The notes under the pieces: model-generated
Database searches by the model: none
The model's input: the letters and a program-made list of their open reading frames with translations, nothing else
What the model was told of the DNA's origin: nothing
Assembly (NCBI RefSeq): GCF_005239225.2
Contig: NC_133290.1
Location: 11,354,204-11,418,203, forward strand
From: Populus alba
Taxonomy: Eukaryota > Streptophyta > Magnoliopsida > Malpighiales > Salicaceae
DNA length: 64,000 bases
Direction of reading: 5' to 3'
Translations under genes and position numbers: made by a program
Shown here: positions 23,685-37,394 of the stretch, piece after piece
Numbering within the stretch: position 1 is the stretch's first letter
How the letters are laid out: each line of letters begins with the position of its first letter

Positions 23685-26600
23685 ATGGCCTCAACTTCAC
23701 CAGAACCACCATCAACTCCAGAAGAATCCGGACCGTTAACACCACCATTATCACCAAGTTCAACAGAAATCCTTGAAACAGCAGCCCAACATGCCCTAAA
23801 CAGTGAAGACCCTTCTTTCCTCATCGCTGTTCTCAACGAACTCGACCTCCCCGTTCTCACCTACCGTTCCCGTATGATTATGAACCACTTAATACAGTAC
23901 CACCCTATCCCTCTCTGTCACCGCCTCTCCAAAATCATTTTTTCCCCCAGGGATACCATCACTAAGGTGACATCTGCAGTTGCTCTCGAGCTTTTCAAGA
24001 GCTTCTTCTCTGATGACTCCTGGGGAGAATTCATTAAACCTTTGCTTCTTGATCTCAAAAGGGATGACTATGCAGTAGAAATTATTCCAATTATAAACGA
24101 ACTTGTATCACATTTCAATCCCCATTATATACCAGAAAATGATTGGCTCGGGTTCACAACTGCAGTGTGTGATAATTTGGATTCTGATAAAGAAGAAGTG
24201 CTAGAATTCGTGCTTTCAGTGATTAACAGGTTGTTTATTGATGGTGCTGAAAAGATATTAGAACTAAGTCTTGAAACTTTGTGTGACAAACTTAAGAAAA
24301 TATTACGCTCTAGTGATGTGTCATTGAAGGTGAAAGAAGCAGCTGTTGAGGCCTCTTTTGGTTGTATCTTGCGCCTTAAGAATGCCGTAAATGATAAATT
24401 CTTGCAAGATCTTTTGCGTAAAGTAATGAATACAGTTTTCTTTAATGGTGAAATAAAGTTTGATATGAGCCAAGAGGGATATGCGCGTTTGATTCTTGAT
24501 CAATTGGTTGCATTGGCCCGGACGGACGCGTGGTTCTTGAGAAACCAGGTTGATAAGGTACTTGAATTTACGTTTATTATCATGGAGAATCCTCAATGTG
24601 AAGAAAGAACAAGGTTTCTTGCGATAGAATTTGTGCTAGTTCTAGTTGAAGATAAAAAGGGTTGCCAGATTTTGGTAAATACAGGGGGTATGCATATCAA
24701 GAGAATGCTTTCTCAATTGTTATGTATGATCGCGACTATCAACGAGAACGTGGCATTGGAAAATCGTGATGAGAGGGATCAAGAGCAATGGAGATTACTT
24801 GACCAGGTAATGAAGAGCATGGCTCGATTTTCACAAGCATTGGGTGGGAGATTTCTTTTGGAGGGCTTTCCTCAACCGTTTGAATCTTGCTTTAATTCTG
24901 AGGCATGGCAAAGACGACATGCTGCTGTTACTTCACTCTCCATTATTTCAAAGAATTGCTCAAAGGTATGGAAGCGTGACCTTCTGTTAAAACATAAATG
25001 TAAGTTTTTCCCTTTTAGATGTGTTCATTTAAAGAGATAAAAAGAACTTGAATCACAGCTCTGCAGCCTCTAACCTTCTTTCAAGTCCTTAAATATGATG
25101 TTTCTATCTACTGGTTCAAACTTCTGTCCTTCAGTCCTCCATTTATTTTCCCCGTAATGATTTCCCCCTATCCTTCTTAGTGTTTTCTTTCAGTGGAAAA
25201 AGACGTCTAGTAATCACTTTGTTTGTTTATATGTTACAGACATTAAAATCCAAGGTAGATCTTGTGGCCAATCCAGTTATGAAAATGGTTGACGACATGC
25301 ATCATCATGTGCGTTGGAGAGCTTTGTATGCAGTCGAGGAATTCTCCAAGTATTTACACCCTGAATTGCAGAATCACTACAATCAAAAAGTGCTGCCTGC
25401 TTTAACGAAAGCTATGGATGATTTCAGTGATTCCAAAATTCAGGTAAATTTTTTTCTTTTTTCAAGCTGTTTGGAATCACCCACCACCCCCCAACATATA
25501 GTCCTGCCTTGTTCTTACTTTCTTTTGTGCATCACCTCTTACTAGTACTTCAAGTAGTAATAGTCAAGGTTTCTCAGACTGCAAAACTGACTTATTGACA
25601 GGCCTATCTATCATAAAAATAATTGATGTTAATGAAGTCAATGACAAGAAAATTAGATTTTTCTATAAAAATGAACCTTTTGTACTTGTTGTAAAAGATG
25701 CCATTATGTGGTGTCAAACCTTTTTTTATCTTTTTCCTCCCATCAAAACACTAATGAGGATAGATTTTCCAAATATGGTGAACTGCAATGTCACACATAG
25801 ATACATTTGTTCTATCTTTTCAGGTGCAAGCTGCTATGGCAACTTATCACTTTGTTGAGTATTGCACTTCAAATATGTTACAACCTCACCTTGATGAGAT
25901 TATCAGTAAATTGCTCAGATGCCTACAGGTGAGGTAGCATGTGATCTTTCTAATTGTGTGTGCATTCATTCACGGCATGTGAAATACCTTTGTGAATGCT
26001 TCCCGAGGAGGATCTAGCTTGTGTTTTCTTTTTTTTCTTTTTTTTCAAGATTTCCTTGATAAATATAAAAACTCACATGCACATGCATAATTGTATAAAA
26101 AGAAGCCCGAGTCCATATGCAACTATATCTTGTCTCTGATCTGCAGTCTCTATGTTGATTTTGCATTTGCACAATCCAGAAAGGGAAACAACTATTGAAA
26201 CTGTGGGCCTTATCAGCATTAGCAGCAATTGCCAAGTCATCACAGGTAACAGTCAAGAGTCAAGAGTTGCTTGTGGCCTATTTTAAATTTTCTGGTTTTT
26301 TATATTAATTATTGTACTTTTGCAGGACCGGTTTCTAGAGTATTACAGAACAGTTATGCCTTACCTAAAAGTTGTGATGACGAAAGCACAAGGGGAATCT
26401 AACAGCAAGCTCCTTTCTGCAACTGTTTCGTGCATTACAGCAATTTGGACGGTTTTTGGAGAGGACAAGTTCGGTGACGATACTCAACAGGTAATATTCA
26501 ATACTGGAAATGTAGATGCGGCTTTCGGATAGGATAGTTGCTAGTTATTTGCTTGTTAATCCTGCCTGGTGTACCAAAAAAGATGTAATCTGCCTGCATA

Positions 26601-29600
26601 AATAAGTTATTACATGTATTTAGACAAAGCAGCCTGTTTCTGTTTATCTGAAAACAGTAATCTGTTTATAGTTCCTTACATACTGTACCGAATTTGGATT
26701 CATGGATGGGTTCAGAAGTCTACTGAAGCCACCCAAATCAGAGATATTTTAGAGTTTGCAAGACATATTGACCTAAGTATTTTTTAGTATAATGTTTTTG
26801 TTAGAACACATCCATACAGTAGCATTATTGACCCTTCTTTTTATCCTCGTGCAAGGTTGTGCAACTTCTTGTTTCCACACCCATATCAAATCTGGAGATA
26901 CATGACCCAATGAGAATTGAAGGGTTAAGAGTATGTTAATAGTAGTTGTACAGCTGCCACTGAAAAAAAAAATTGGTTCTTTATTAGAACCAGCTTGTTC
27001 TTCACTGAAACATGTAAGATACTGCAGGCATGGGGCAGGCTTTGCAAATGCTTAGGCCACAAGTTCCAGCCTTATATGGAAGTAGCCATTCCCTGTTTGC
27101 TTCAATCTGCGCGGCTCACTTTGCCTGATGATGCTAACTTTGAAGAATCGGATGAAAGGTGAGTCTTCTTATTAGAAAAGTTTAAGAATTACTAGAGAAA
27201 CAAATTGATGAGCTGAAAAATAAATGGCAGAACATGAATGTTATTCATATATACTTAATTTTTTTCAAAACTGGAACCCAAGTAATAAGTACAGGATCAA
27301 GTATAAACCATGCTATTTTTGGATATTTTTTTTATGGCTGATGTATCAATTTTCTGTGTGGATCACTAATAAGAAACCGGATGATTCAAATCAAAACTGA
27401 GACTCTGGAGGAGAAAGCCACAGCTTGTGTATTGTTGCGTGATTGCGTTGCTGAACTGAAAGAAGGCATTGATTTATGGATTGATGAGGTGGTTAATTTT
27501 CTAACACATGATAGTTTCCATAGCTTGACCTATGTGAACGAAATTTAGCATTTTTACGAGCATCTGTGCAGGTTGCTGAAACTTTAGTTCCACTTCTCAA
27601 TTTTTACGAGCATCCTGCGGTTAGAATAGCTGCTGTATTAGGTAATTCAAAGCTAATGTAGTCTCCAATAATTACTTTTTTGCATTTCTTAACCATCTCC
27701 AATAATCACAATTTCCTTTCTGCTTTGTGACTAGCCATGCCTGAAATACTGAAATCGTCGAAAGCAGCAATTGAGAAAAGGCTTCTTCAGAAATCTCCCT
27801 TTGAAAAGTTGTGTTCTGATATAATACCAGCTTTGGTTGAAGCACTGGTTAAGGTTATCCTGTAATTCATAATTAATATTATTGAATTGAATCAGATACC
27901 CTGTGATTATGATAAATCTTTAACTACTACTAGTATTTGTTTGTAGGAAGAAGTCATTAAAATTAGTGCAGTAATGTTGGATTCCTTGGAGGATTGCTTG
28001 GAGGTCTGTAGCATTTTTTTCCCCTTAATGTGTTAATTGGTCCACTGATAAGAACATAAATATCAGTCTGAGAAATTTCTTTATTCTATATGTTGTTAAG
28101 AAAGACTACGCACTCTCTTCCTATGAAAAGAACTGCATTTTATGCGTCAACTAAAAAGATGTAGACAATCATGCATCTGCTAACTAAAAAGTCTCTAGGG
28201 AAGAATTGATGCTCTTATCTTATCAGCTCAAACTTCTCTCCTTCAGTTATCGGGACCTGTTTTAAATATAGACCAGATCAAGCGCTTCTTGTCTGTAATA
28301 ATGGACGTTCTCGACACTAGCATGTCCATTCCCAAAGGTGATGAAGCATCGGAGCAAGGAGAAAAGGTTAGTCAGAAAGTAGGTGATTGTATCACTTTTC
28401 ACCGGATGATTGACTCCGCAACCGCTTGGCTTGCTTTCATGTAAATAAGGATATTATAGTTAGTGTTAATTCTTACCACATATTTGTTTCTTCATAAAGG
28501 TTTGTGCTTGCTTGAAGATTTTCATGAAAACTTACAAGGGTTCCTTGTTGCAATTCTTCGACCAGCTTTTATCACCTATGGAACATATGTGGGTACGTTT
28601 CATTCTTTAATTCTTCCTTCTTTTTTTTACCCCTCTCTTACATAAGCTCAATTTACTGTGATTCCCCTGTTAGTGACCAGTTAGTATGTTGATGTCTCAC
28701 GCTTAGTGAGCAGCATTCGCATCTGTACAAAAGGTTGAACGGCCATGTCCATGCTTAAAATTTGCCCTTTCTTGTAATGTAGGTTTAGATGTCATTCCAC
28801 TCTTAGGTGAGAAATTTCTGGCATAAAAATCTTCAGTATTATGTTGAAAGTTGTTTTCCTTAAATCATATTGCTCGAGTACGAGGCATGGGAATAGAAAA
28901 CTGGATATGTTGAAGAAGGTGCGTGTGGAGGTTGATTCTCTAGTCAGTTGTAATTCTACATCTGATAAAGAATGGGAAAATTACCAGTGCACACTTTTTT
29001 ACTCTTTGAATAACATATTGTGAATATGAGCCCATGGAGGTTCAGAAACAGGGAGACAGAGAACTGAAAAATTGAGAGAGCTCTGCTCCATTTATTTTCT
29101 TGCCGCAGGTTAAGGGTAAAACAGTTGAAGAAAGAAAGATCGCCTTGAAGATTTTCACTGATGTTGTAGAGGAATTCCGAGAAGAAGCTTTGAAGTAAGC
29201 CTGGTCCTTTTTAATTTGGTTAGAGAAGGTAAATTTAATGCACTATAATACCAAATTGATAAAGCAGGTTCTGTGAGAGTGAACTCTTGTTGCTATTTAA
29301 AGCTTGCAATGATGATGAACCAGAAGTTCAAGAGGTCTGTTTATGACCCCGCCTTGACAGTGATGTTGTGCACTCATAAATAGAGAAAATCTCTTATTCG
29401 GAACATGAATTATTGCAGGTTGCTGCACATGGAATTGGTGTTGCTGCAGCCTTTGGTGGATCTATCTTCAAACCTCTGGTTGGAGGTAGCATGTTTATTC
29501 TTCATGTAGTCAGTCCTGTTATTACCTGCGTGCAGTATTTATACAATAAATCCCATTTTTTTTCATTTGGCAGAAGCAGTTTCTGCTCTAAATGCTAACA

Positions 29601-31435
29601 TAAGCGATTCAATGGCAATGCACCGAGATTACATAATGGCCCATGATGCTGCTGTTACAGCTCTCGGACAAATATACCTATTCCACAAGGACAGAATCAA
29701 TGCAAGTGAGGTGCATTGCTACTCTTGATTCTTATATTCTGTATATTTAAGTAGTTCTGAATTTGGTCTAGAAGTACAGAAAAGTGAATTTTAGTTTTGC
29801 AATTCAAGCAATCTAGCTAGCTAAAAGACTATTTCTTGTAACTTCAATTGAGGGGTAACGTGAGGTGGTAACAAGGCAGAAGTAGTCTACCATTACTTTT
29901 GACATCTTTCCAACTACCAAAACTAAAATTTATGATGATTTTTTCTAGCTTCTTCAAAATTCCAAAATGTTGGAAACATGTTTTCAAAATCTTGAAGGGC
30001 TGGTAACACAGTCTGATTTATTTTTGTTGTCAATTTTGTATCTCTGAAGAGATTCAGTATGATATTTGTGTCTGGTGCTGAAGCTGAAGCAGCTCTCCTC
30101 CATTCTGGTTTTTGACTGCAATAACATGCAGCCAAGAGCTATATCATCATGGTGTCAGAAATATTCAGGTGCAAGTGTGATCTTACAGTCACAGATGGTG
30201 GTAAGGATTATAAAATCACATCTGTAACTTATTGTAACCCATAGACTCAATCTGAAATGTCTACAAAGGAATGTGGCCTAATATTTTCAATCTTCCAAGT
30301 TATCTAATGTAATTTGCAGAAAAGTTGCTCTTGAGATTTTCTACAGGTCCCAAAGGGAGTTTTCTACAGCTCTCAGTCTGTGGAAGCAATTTGATACTAT
30401 ATTTATGCTACCAGTAGAGTTTTCCATGTTGAATTTTGCTAGAAATGTAATTTTATGATTGGATGTTTTCTACTTGTACGCAAGATCTCTCCTTAGGTAA
30501 GTGATTTGTTATGTAAAATCCTACTTCCTCCTATCCCTCTCAAATTGGATTGTGCTAATTTCATCAACTTCCATTTCTATCATGTTTCTTCTTCCTTCTA
30601 TTCTACAGGCTCTTACAACATTTTTTATTCCTTCCACTTTCCGGGAAAAAACATTTATTTCTAATCTACTTAGCAGGTTTTTAGTACATGGTTATGCCAT
30701 TTGCCAATAAAGAACAATATACTCGAAGCCAAAATTGCACATGATCTGCTGTGTTCAATAGTTGAGATGTAAGCTATATGATATTTATTTTTCCATATGA
30801 AACTGGTGCAACTATAATTTTCAAAATCAACTGTTTGTTGCATTTTTTATTCTCTCAGATCAGAGGACGAACTTCTTCGCCAAGAGTTTGCTTATCTTCC
30901 CAAAATCATCGCTGCTTTTGCAGAGGTAATTTCTCTCTCTGACCTGTTGAGGGCAATACTCATAATATCTCTCAGTTTTCCCACCTCCATAAGATTTAAC
31001 AATTTTCACTCTCTCTAAGTAGTTCCTTTAAGATCCAGAGTCATAAAAATAGTATATTGCTGGTGAAATCTTTCCAGTGTCTGGCCTTTGGAAAGACATC
31101 AGGTATATGGCACATTTTGCATTCAAGTCCAATTTTATCAGACATAGTACCAAAAGAGTCTTTATATACTCATCAAAATACATAAAACATAGTTTTCACT
31201 CGTCGTTAAGTTTCTGCGAATTCTGAAAAGGAAATAGTAATTTCTGCTGTGAATACTTTCCTTGCAGATACTATGGGCTGATGATGAAACTTTAGCAACA
31301 GAGGAAACCGTCAACCGAGTGATTAAACAGTTGAGGGACTTTAAGAGCAGGTTACCATCAAACATCTGGTCATCTATCCTGTCAACCTTGGAGCCCTCTC
31401 GTCAGAATGTCTTGCAACTTTCAATGTCATCGTAG
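23685..31435 (+). CDS. IPO5: importin-5 / karyopherin-beta3-like protein
   Basis: HEAT-repeat nuclear import receptor that by family binds cargo in the cytoplasm and RanGTP in the nucleus. I place 20 exons: 23685-24965, 25240-25443, 25824-25928, 26180-26245, 26326-26490, 26856-26930, 27028-27158, 27374-27488, 27572-27641, 27735-27853, 27947-28003, 28247-28366, 28500-28592, 29109-29194, 29268-29334, 29419-29485, 29574-29710, 30677-30768, 30859-30925, 31268-31435. All introns are GT-AG, phases agree throughout, and the total is 3,285 nt (1,094 aa), the normal importin-5 length. Family-typical stretches include HVRWRALYAVEEFSKYLHP (exon 2), AWGRLCKCLG (exon 7), EEKATAC and KEGIDLWIDE (exon 8), and FGGSIFKPLVG (exon 16). 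The N-terminus is Pro/Ser-rich (about residues 4-25) and unlike the usual importin-5 start, so this may be a diverged paralogue. The ATG is the first after the TATA-like box. The large first exon encodes 427 residues. Confidence 0.93.
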
Positions 31436-34400
31436 TTCACTATTTCTGGTCATCATGGAATCCCTTGAGATTGAGCAAGGATTTGTCATGGATACTCCTG
31501 TTTGAGCCGTAGTAAACGATATAAAGCATTTGTTTTGTGAAACTTTCTTTTCTGGTAAATCTTCCCTTCCTTTTTCTCACTACAATGGAGTTTTTTAATG
31601 GAAGGAAGGTGATTTTTTCTTATAAATAATGGGAAATAAAGTCGGCAATTAAACAGATAGTAACAAATAACAATAATTTAAGGCATTCTCATTGAAATCT
31701 GCAATATATGCGGTGAAAAAGATTCCTAGTTGGTTCAGGAATCCGAAGCTACCTAGGTTTTAGATCTTGCATAACTAAGTGTTCATCTCATGTTAATTAT
31801 AAAGTCTCATGGTTCTCTCCTTCTCTGTCACCCGATCTTCTCAATCTCCCCACTCTCAGTTTTTGTTTCAACTACTATTGGTTAGAGATATGGAAGACTT
31901 TGGTGACTTGCGTTTCCATCTTACTCCACTCGACATAGTTAAACCAGGAGATGCTTCCATGCATGACATGTGACAGGTTCTGCGTTGAGGTTGAAGCCTC
32001 TTTCATGCCTCCAATACTTGTTAAAGAGGATCCCGAAGAATATGGATCAATATTATAAAATTGACAAATAGAAACATTCACATAATTTTTTTTTTACTAT
32101 ATTGCAATATTAATCTTTACCAACATTTTTTATCCCTATATCCATTAGTAAATACCAACAGAAAAAATCCCTTAATTGATATATACCAAAAAAATTATAG
32201 TGATAAAATAAAAAAATAAAAATAAAAAGTTAAATAGTATGATGGTATGTAATTTTTATTGTTAAGTTTTCAAGGGTTAGTGTATATATATATATATTGT
32301 TAATTTGGTAAAATTACTAAGATTTTCCTTTAAAAAAATTCAAGGGAAAAATTTGAAATGGGAGAGAGATGATAATAATATTGTGATGAGGGCTTGGGAG
32401 AATCACGCTACAATCTGATAATATTAAATTCAAGATAAATTTTTTTTATTCCTAATGTTAAAATTTTATTTTTTATTTACTAATAGATAATTAATCTATA
32501 CCATATAGATTGCGTGATTTTTTAAACGAGACAAAAAAAAAACCAAAAAATATGCGAAAGAAAGAGAGTTTCTAGGCTAAAATGACGTGACGATTTAAAA
32601 GGATTTCATATTGTTATACGTCTTGGAGGTTGTATGGGCGGAATACATTCAGCACGTGATGTCTGCACTTTTCACGCAACGGTCATAGTCTGATGTGGAA
32701 AATTAGAATCAGCATATTCACGACTTCATTACCACACACACCAGCGACTCTGTTTTGTTTGTTTCATATGAAGTGGATGGTAGGATTTTTGTTTACTACA
32801 TCCATTTTTTTATTAGTTTTCTATAAATATGTTTAATTGACAATATTTTTATCTTGCAGGCTATAGTTCTTAAATGCAAGCCAAACTCGATGAAGCTTTT
32901 TGTTAAAATATATAGAGTGATGACCGCCAAAAAAAAATAATAAAATAGAGCCATCCTATTTTATGGGCAATGTTTCCTACTTTTCCACTTCTCATACATA
33001 TATAAACAATCTGATCTATCATTTTCAAGTGGGCATTTCGCAAAGTATCTATGTATGTTCCGAGAACTTGTTTGGGAATGCAGGTTGTCACGAGTTTTAA
33101 ATTTTTTTTTTTTTTTTTATTTAAAATTAATTTTTTTATTATTTTAAAGTGTTGTTATTAAATATAAATTTTAAAAATAAAAACAATATTATCTAGATGT
33201 ATTTCTAAAAAAAAAAACAATTATTACCACGTTACTAAGAACATTTTTAATTTGATTATTAAATATCAAAGTTGTGTTCTGATTTAGCACTTGGTTAATA
33301 ATTACAAGGTACAAGTTATTAATAAAATACCACTATTCGGTTTCAATTATTGAAAGAAAGTGAAAAGAATTGTACACCGGCTAGGGTAAAAGATAAATAA
33401 TAATCACGATTACATATAATTATATGATGCAAAAAAAATAAGCGCTAACACTTTCATTTTTTTTTTTAATTAATATTAATATTTGAATTAGCTTGTAATA
33501 TTCTCAACCAATTATATAAATTTTAAAGTTAATGATCATATAAGTCATTAGTGATTATTATATTAGTAATTACAAAACTCAAATCTAAAATAAAAAAAAA
33601 AAATCTTTAATTTGAATCTCTTCTCGTTAAATCATCTATTAAATAGTTTCCTCTCGCATCTTTAAAAGGATTCTTTGTGAAATGCAGTTTAAGATCGCCG
33701 AATTAAGGCTAAAGACCCACATTAAACACCTAATTAAGGAATCCATGAGTGATAATTTATGCCAAAATTTACAATCCTTTTAGCCGCACAAGTGGCTTTT
33801 TAAAATGTGTCTTGGCAGAGCGTGATAAAATTTGCAAGAAAGAGAGCACTTCTGACATATTTCGTCCGGGGAGCATAGAGTAAAGCCATGTCTTCCAAAT
33901 GCACATATAAATTTATTTTTTTAATTCTCTTAGTAAACTGATGATATTTAAAAAAAATCATCAATTTAAATTTTATAAATTTTAAAATTATTAAAAGCTT
34001 ACATGATTATTAATTTCAAGATTCAAAAAATTAGTTAAGATACGAACAAATTAACACCCATATTAATTCTAGATTTATGATTCTAAGAAAACCACGTACA
34101 AAATTATTTTCTTTTTTATCTATATACAATCAAATTAAATCAAAACCCTGAAATTATTGGCCAACAAAAACTAAAAACAAATAATTTTTTTTTTTTTTAT
34201 CATTTCATTTCATTTATACTATTGAGTCAAGGTAATATATTATTTATTGTTTCCATCCATAAATAAGAATGGAAAACAAGAATGGAAAACGAAAGGAAAT
34301 AAAAATAAAATAAAAACCTAAAATTATTCTTCCCTCATGTATAATACGAAAATAAGAAAGAAACCCTAACTGCTGATCTCATCTAGCACATGACATAACT

Positions 34401-34563
34401 AAAATTAAAATAAATAAATAAATAAACTAAATAGCAGCAGGACGACCCACCATATGAGAGTGTAAAAAGGAAAACCCGCCACCTCCACTAAGGATAATGC
34501 TAACTTAAAATCTAATCAGTAAAATTATTTTTACAGTTTTTATTATGATTTATTCCCCTTCTT
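31436..34563. other. intergenic after the importin gene
   Basis: The first 150 bp are probably the importin 3' UTR. The rest is AT-rich with poly-A/T runs. No gene, RNA gene or recognised transposon is seen. Confidence 0.45.
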
Positions 34564-34673
34564 CTCTTAGAGTTATGTATTTTATTTAGCATGCTGGTAT
34601 TAAAGACTAAAATTAAGTGCAAAGTAAAAAAAGTGCGGTCAGCTTTTGGTATTCTAGATTTGTCAGAAGCTAA
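34564..34673. repeat. dispersed repeat, copy 1
   Basis: 'tgtattttatttagcatg' through 'ggtattctagatttgtcag' matches 39,977-40,078 with scattered substitutions. Both copies contain 'attaaagactaaaattaagt'. It is a short dispersed segment of unknown type. Confidence 0.75.
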
Positions 34674-35220
34674 CCTTTTTTTTTTTTTAAGTTAAATTAA
34701 ATTGATGTTCATGTAATTTATATTATTTGGGCTTCCTGGATTTTATTTTTTCTTGACATCTTATCCTCCGTGCTTTATAGCATTATGGCAGGTTTTGAGG
34801 GTGCAGGTTGCAGTTTAAAAAAATTATAAATTATTTTTTTTAATATGATTTTAATAAAGAGTTTCAGTGAATTTATATAAAATTATAGTGTATATTGAAT
34901 TAAATAAATATTTTTAAAATTATAATTAAGATAAAATATACAGCATATTATAGCATTATCAAACTAACCTTCAAATCTAACCCAACATGTCTAATCTAGG
35001 GTTTAGGTTAAGTAGGTTTCAATAAAAATACAGAAAAAATTAATTCAGTATGACTCAGTAAATAAAAGTTTGCCTGTAACCTGATTAGTATAGAAAAAAC
35101 TAATCATAATTCTTTTTTAATTTTTTTTAAAATAATATTGTTTTTAATTTTTTATAAAACAAAAAAATATTAGATTAATGCTTAACTAACTTGACTAATT
35201 ACATAAGGGTGATCATTTTC
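34674..35220. other. intergenic, no gene seen
   Basis: AT-rich, without recognisable features. Confidence 0.4.
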
Positions 35221-35222
35221 AA

Positions 35223-35580
35223 TACGGTTCGGTTTTTATCAAAAAAAATAACCAAACTGAAATTTTTTTTTTGAAAAACAAACCGAAACCGGGTCAAACT
35301 GACCAGTTTCGGTTCGGTTCGGTTTTTTTAGGGGAAAAACCGGTTCAAACCAGTTTGGCTCGGTTTTTCTGGTTTTGGCTCGGTTTTCTCGGTTTCGGCT
35401 CGGTTTTCTTGGTTTAGGCTTGGTTTGGCTCGGTTTTTTTCCGGTTTGGTTCGGTTCTTTCAGTTTTTTGCTTATAAAACCGAAACCGAACCGAACCAGC
35501 CGGTTTTTTCAAAATTTTAATCGGTTTTTTTTTTCGGTTCGGTTTTTTTGGTTATTTTTTTTCTAGTTTTCTCGGTTTAG
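35223..35580. repeat. CGGTTCGGTTT-rich low-complexity element
   Basis: Dominated by 'cggttcggttt', 'ggctcggttttt' and, on the other strand, 'aaaccgaaaccgaaccg'. Complementary blocks at both ends and at 35,478-35,505 make it self-complementary. The start ('atacggttcggtttttat') and the pattern resemble common plant foldback-type repeats. A short plus-strand open frame here encodes only repeat-derived FxGLGxxW-like text and is not a gene. Confidence 0.7.
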
Positions 35581-36418
35581 TGGTGTTTTAATTAAAAAGT
35601 CAGGTTCTAAAATTTAATTTAGAAAAATAATCTCGAAGTGTACCCATTGAACAATGGTCGTTGGTCTGACTCGAGATCAAAAGGTTCCACTACCTTAAGA
35701 ATTTACCTTTTTTTCTTTTCGTTTATTTTATTTCTCAAAAGTTCCCATGAACTTATGGTTATTTACCAACAAACCCTTACTTATTTCAAAAAAAAAACTA
35801 AAAAGATGGAGAAAACATTGTTACAGTTCATTGTGAAGACGAACAATAATTCTCCTTCTTGGCCTTAAAAACAAATAGCTCTTTATGATGCGTTTGAGGG
35901 TAAAATAGTTTTTGTATTGGGATAATTTTGGTGTTTTATAATTGATTAGCGGCAGTACAAGTATTTTGTCTTTAGATTTATAACACTACTCTTATAAGAA
36001 ATAAAATTTTGAGCTTCTACTTATTTTTTTCATTTTTAATTAAAAATACACAGTAAAATAACATTTTTACTCTTGTAATAAAAAATAAAATAAAAAAGTA
36101 TATGGAGGCCCTTTTCATTATTTTCAATATTGTTGCATGGTAAAAAGACATTGATATCCTTGATGTCACATAATTTAGCTCTTAGGTTAAAAGGTATTTG
36201 TGTCATTTTATTATTAGTTTTTTTTATATAAATTGGTTGGGGTGGGGTCATTTGAGTATTTTAATAATTAAAAAAAAAGATAAACAGGTGTTGTGTAACG
36301 TCAACTACTCGGCCATCTTCAAACAGCACGTGAGGTTGATTCCAGGGCTAAAAAGGCTCTTTCAAGGTGGCTTCTGCTTCATCTTAGTGCCTTTTCATTG
36401 GATATGTGTTGTGTGCAT
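35581..36418. other. intergenic, no gene seen
   Basis: AT-rich. Short open frames on both strands lack recognisable domains. Confidence 0.4.
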
Positions 36419-37394
36419 TGATAAGAGGTCAAATTTGTCACCGTCCATTATTTCTTCTTTTTTTTTCTTTCTTTCCTCTCTCTTTCTCAATGTCTGTGCC
36501 CTGACACTTGATTTTTCTGTCAACCCTTAAACATCTATTTCTTTTTTTATTTAGTCCTTGCTTTTTTGTTATAAATTTTTTGGAATAATTTATTAAATTA
36601 TATTTTTTTTTGATTTCATCATCATTTAATTTTTTACTTTGTCGAATTTGATCTCTATTCTTTTTATTATTGTTTTTTATAGTCTAATATAATTTTTAGA
36701 GTTGCGTTCTTTTTTCAATTCACCCTCAATAAATTTTTTTCGTGATAGATTTCATTTTCAATTTTTTAATTATTATCTTTTTGCTTTGCATAATTTTCAA
36801 AAGCAGTATTTTTTTACCTGATTTAATTCTTCAACATATAATTGGTTTGAAATTGAGCTTAGTTAAACCTGTGTCTAAGATTTCACTGGTTGTAAGCTTT
36901 GAAATTAACCTAACTTCATGAGGTTTGCTTAAGATTATTTTAGTTTTTTATCGTTTTTGTAAGGTAATATTTTTTTTATTTCATCATTCAATATTTATTT
37001 AATAAAATATTAAACTCTTCTGTTTTTTATGCTTTCTATGACCTTGGTTTTGGAGGCCGTAGTCACACCTAGTTGATAAACAGCTAGATTTGCTTCTGAT
37101 TTATTAACACTTGGTATGCATAAAGCAAACAATCATGCTGTGTCTATGAATCGCTAGTGCTTTGTATAAACAAAGTCATCAACTCTAATGGTGCTTTTAT
37201 ATGTATTCTTCTTCCATCGCTCGGACAGAGAATAGCTTATCTAGTTTTCCAAAAGAAATGGCATATACCTCATTTGGTTGCTCTTAAAAAGATGGTAAAA
37301 TCCTTTGAAGAGTGTGATGAACAAGAAAGCACACAGAATTAATTTAGCAGGGAACATTATTTTGATCTAAAACAAGACACCGACACATTTAGCT
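36419..37394. repeat. downstream flank of P450 gene 3, duplicated at 62,608-63,543
   Basis: Starts 'tgataagaggtcaaatttgt' and continues co-linear with the DNA downstream of P450 gene 4 up to the stop codon. A 40-odd-bp stretch ('ttcttcttccatcgctcgg' and neighbours, about 37,206-37,248) is present here but missing from the gene 4 copy. It shows that the duplication took in about 0.95 kb of non-coding DNA with the gene. Confidence 0.88.

Noticed and set aside
23678..23860. Minus-strand frame overlapping the importin start, and a longer one at 24,321-24,596
   Set aside because: Antisense shadows of the conserved importin exon 1.
24966..25239. Reading through the first importin intron, which extends exon 1 to a stop at 25,040
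   Set aside because: The extension loses HEAT-repeat similarity at once. A GT at 24,966 and an AG at 25,238-25,239 restore the frame and the family sequence.
35375..35566. A 63-codon frame with repeated GLG and WLGFF text
   Set aside because: It is a translation of the CGGTT simple repeat.
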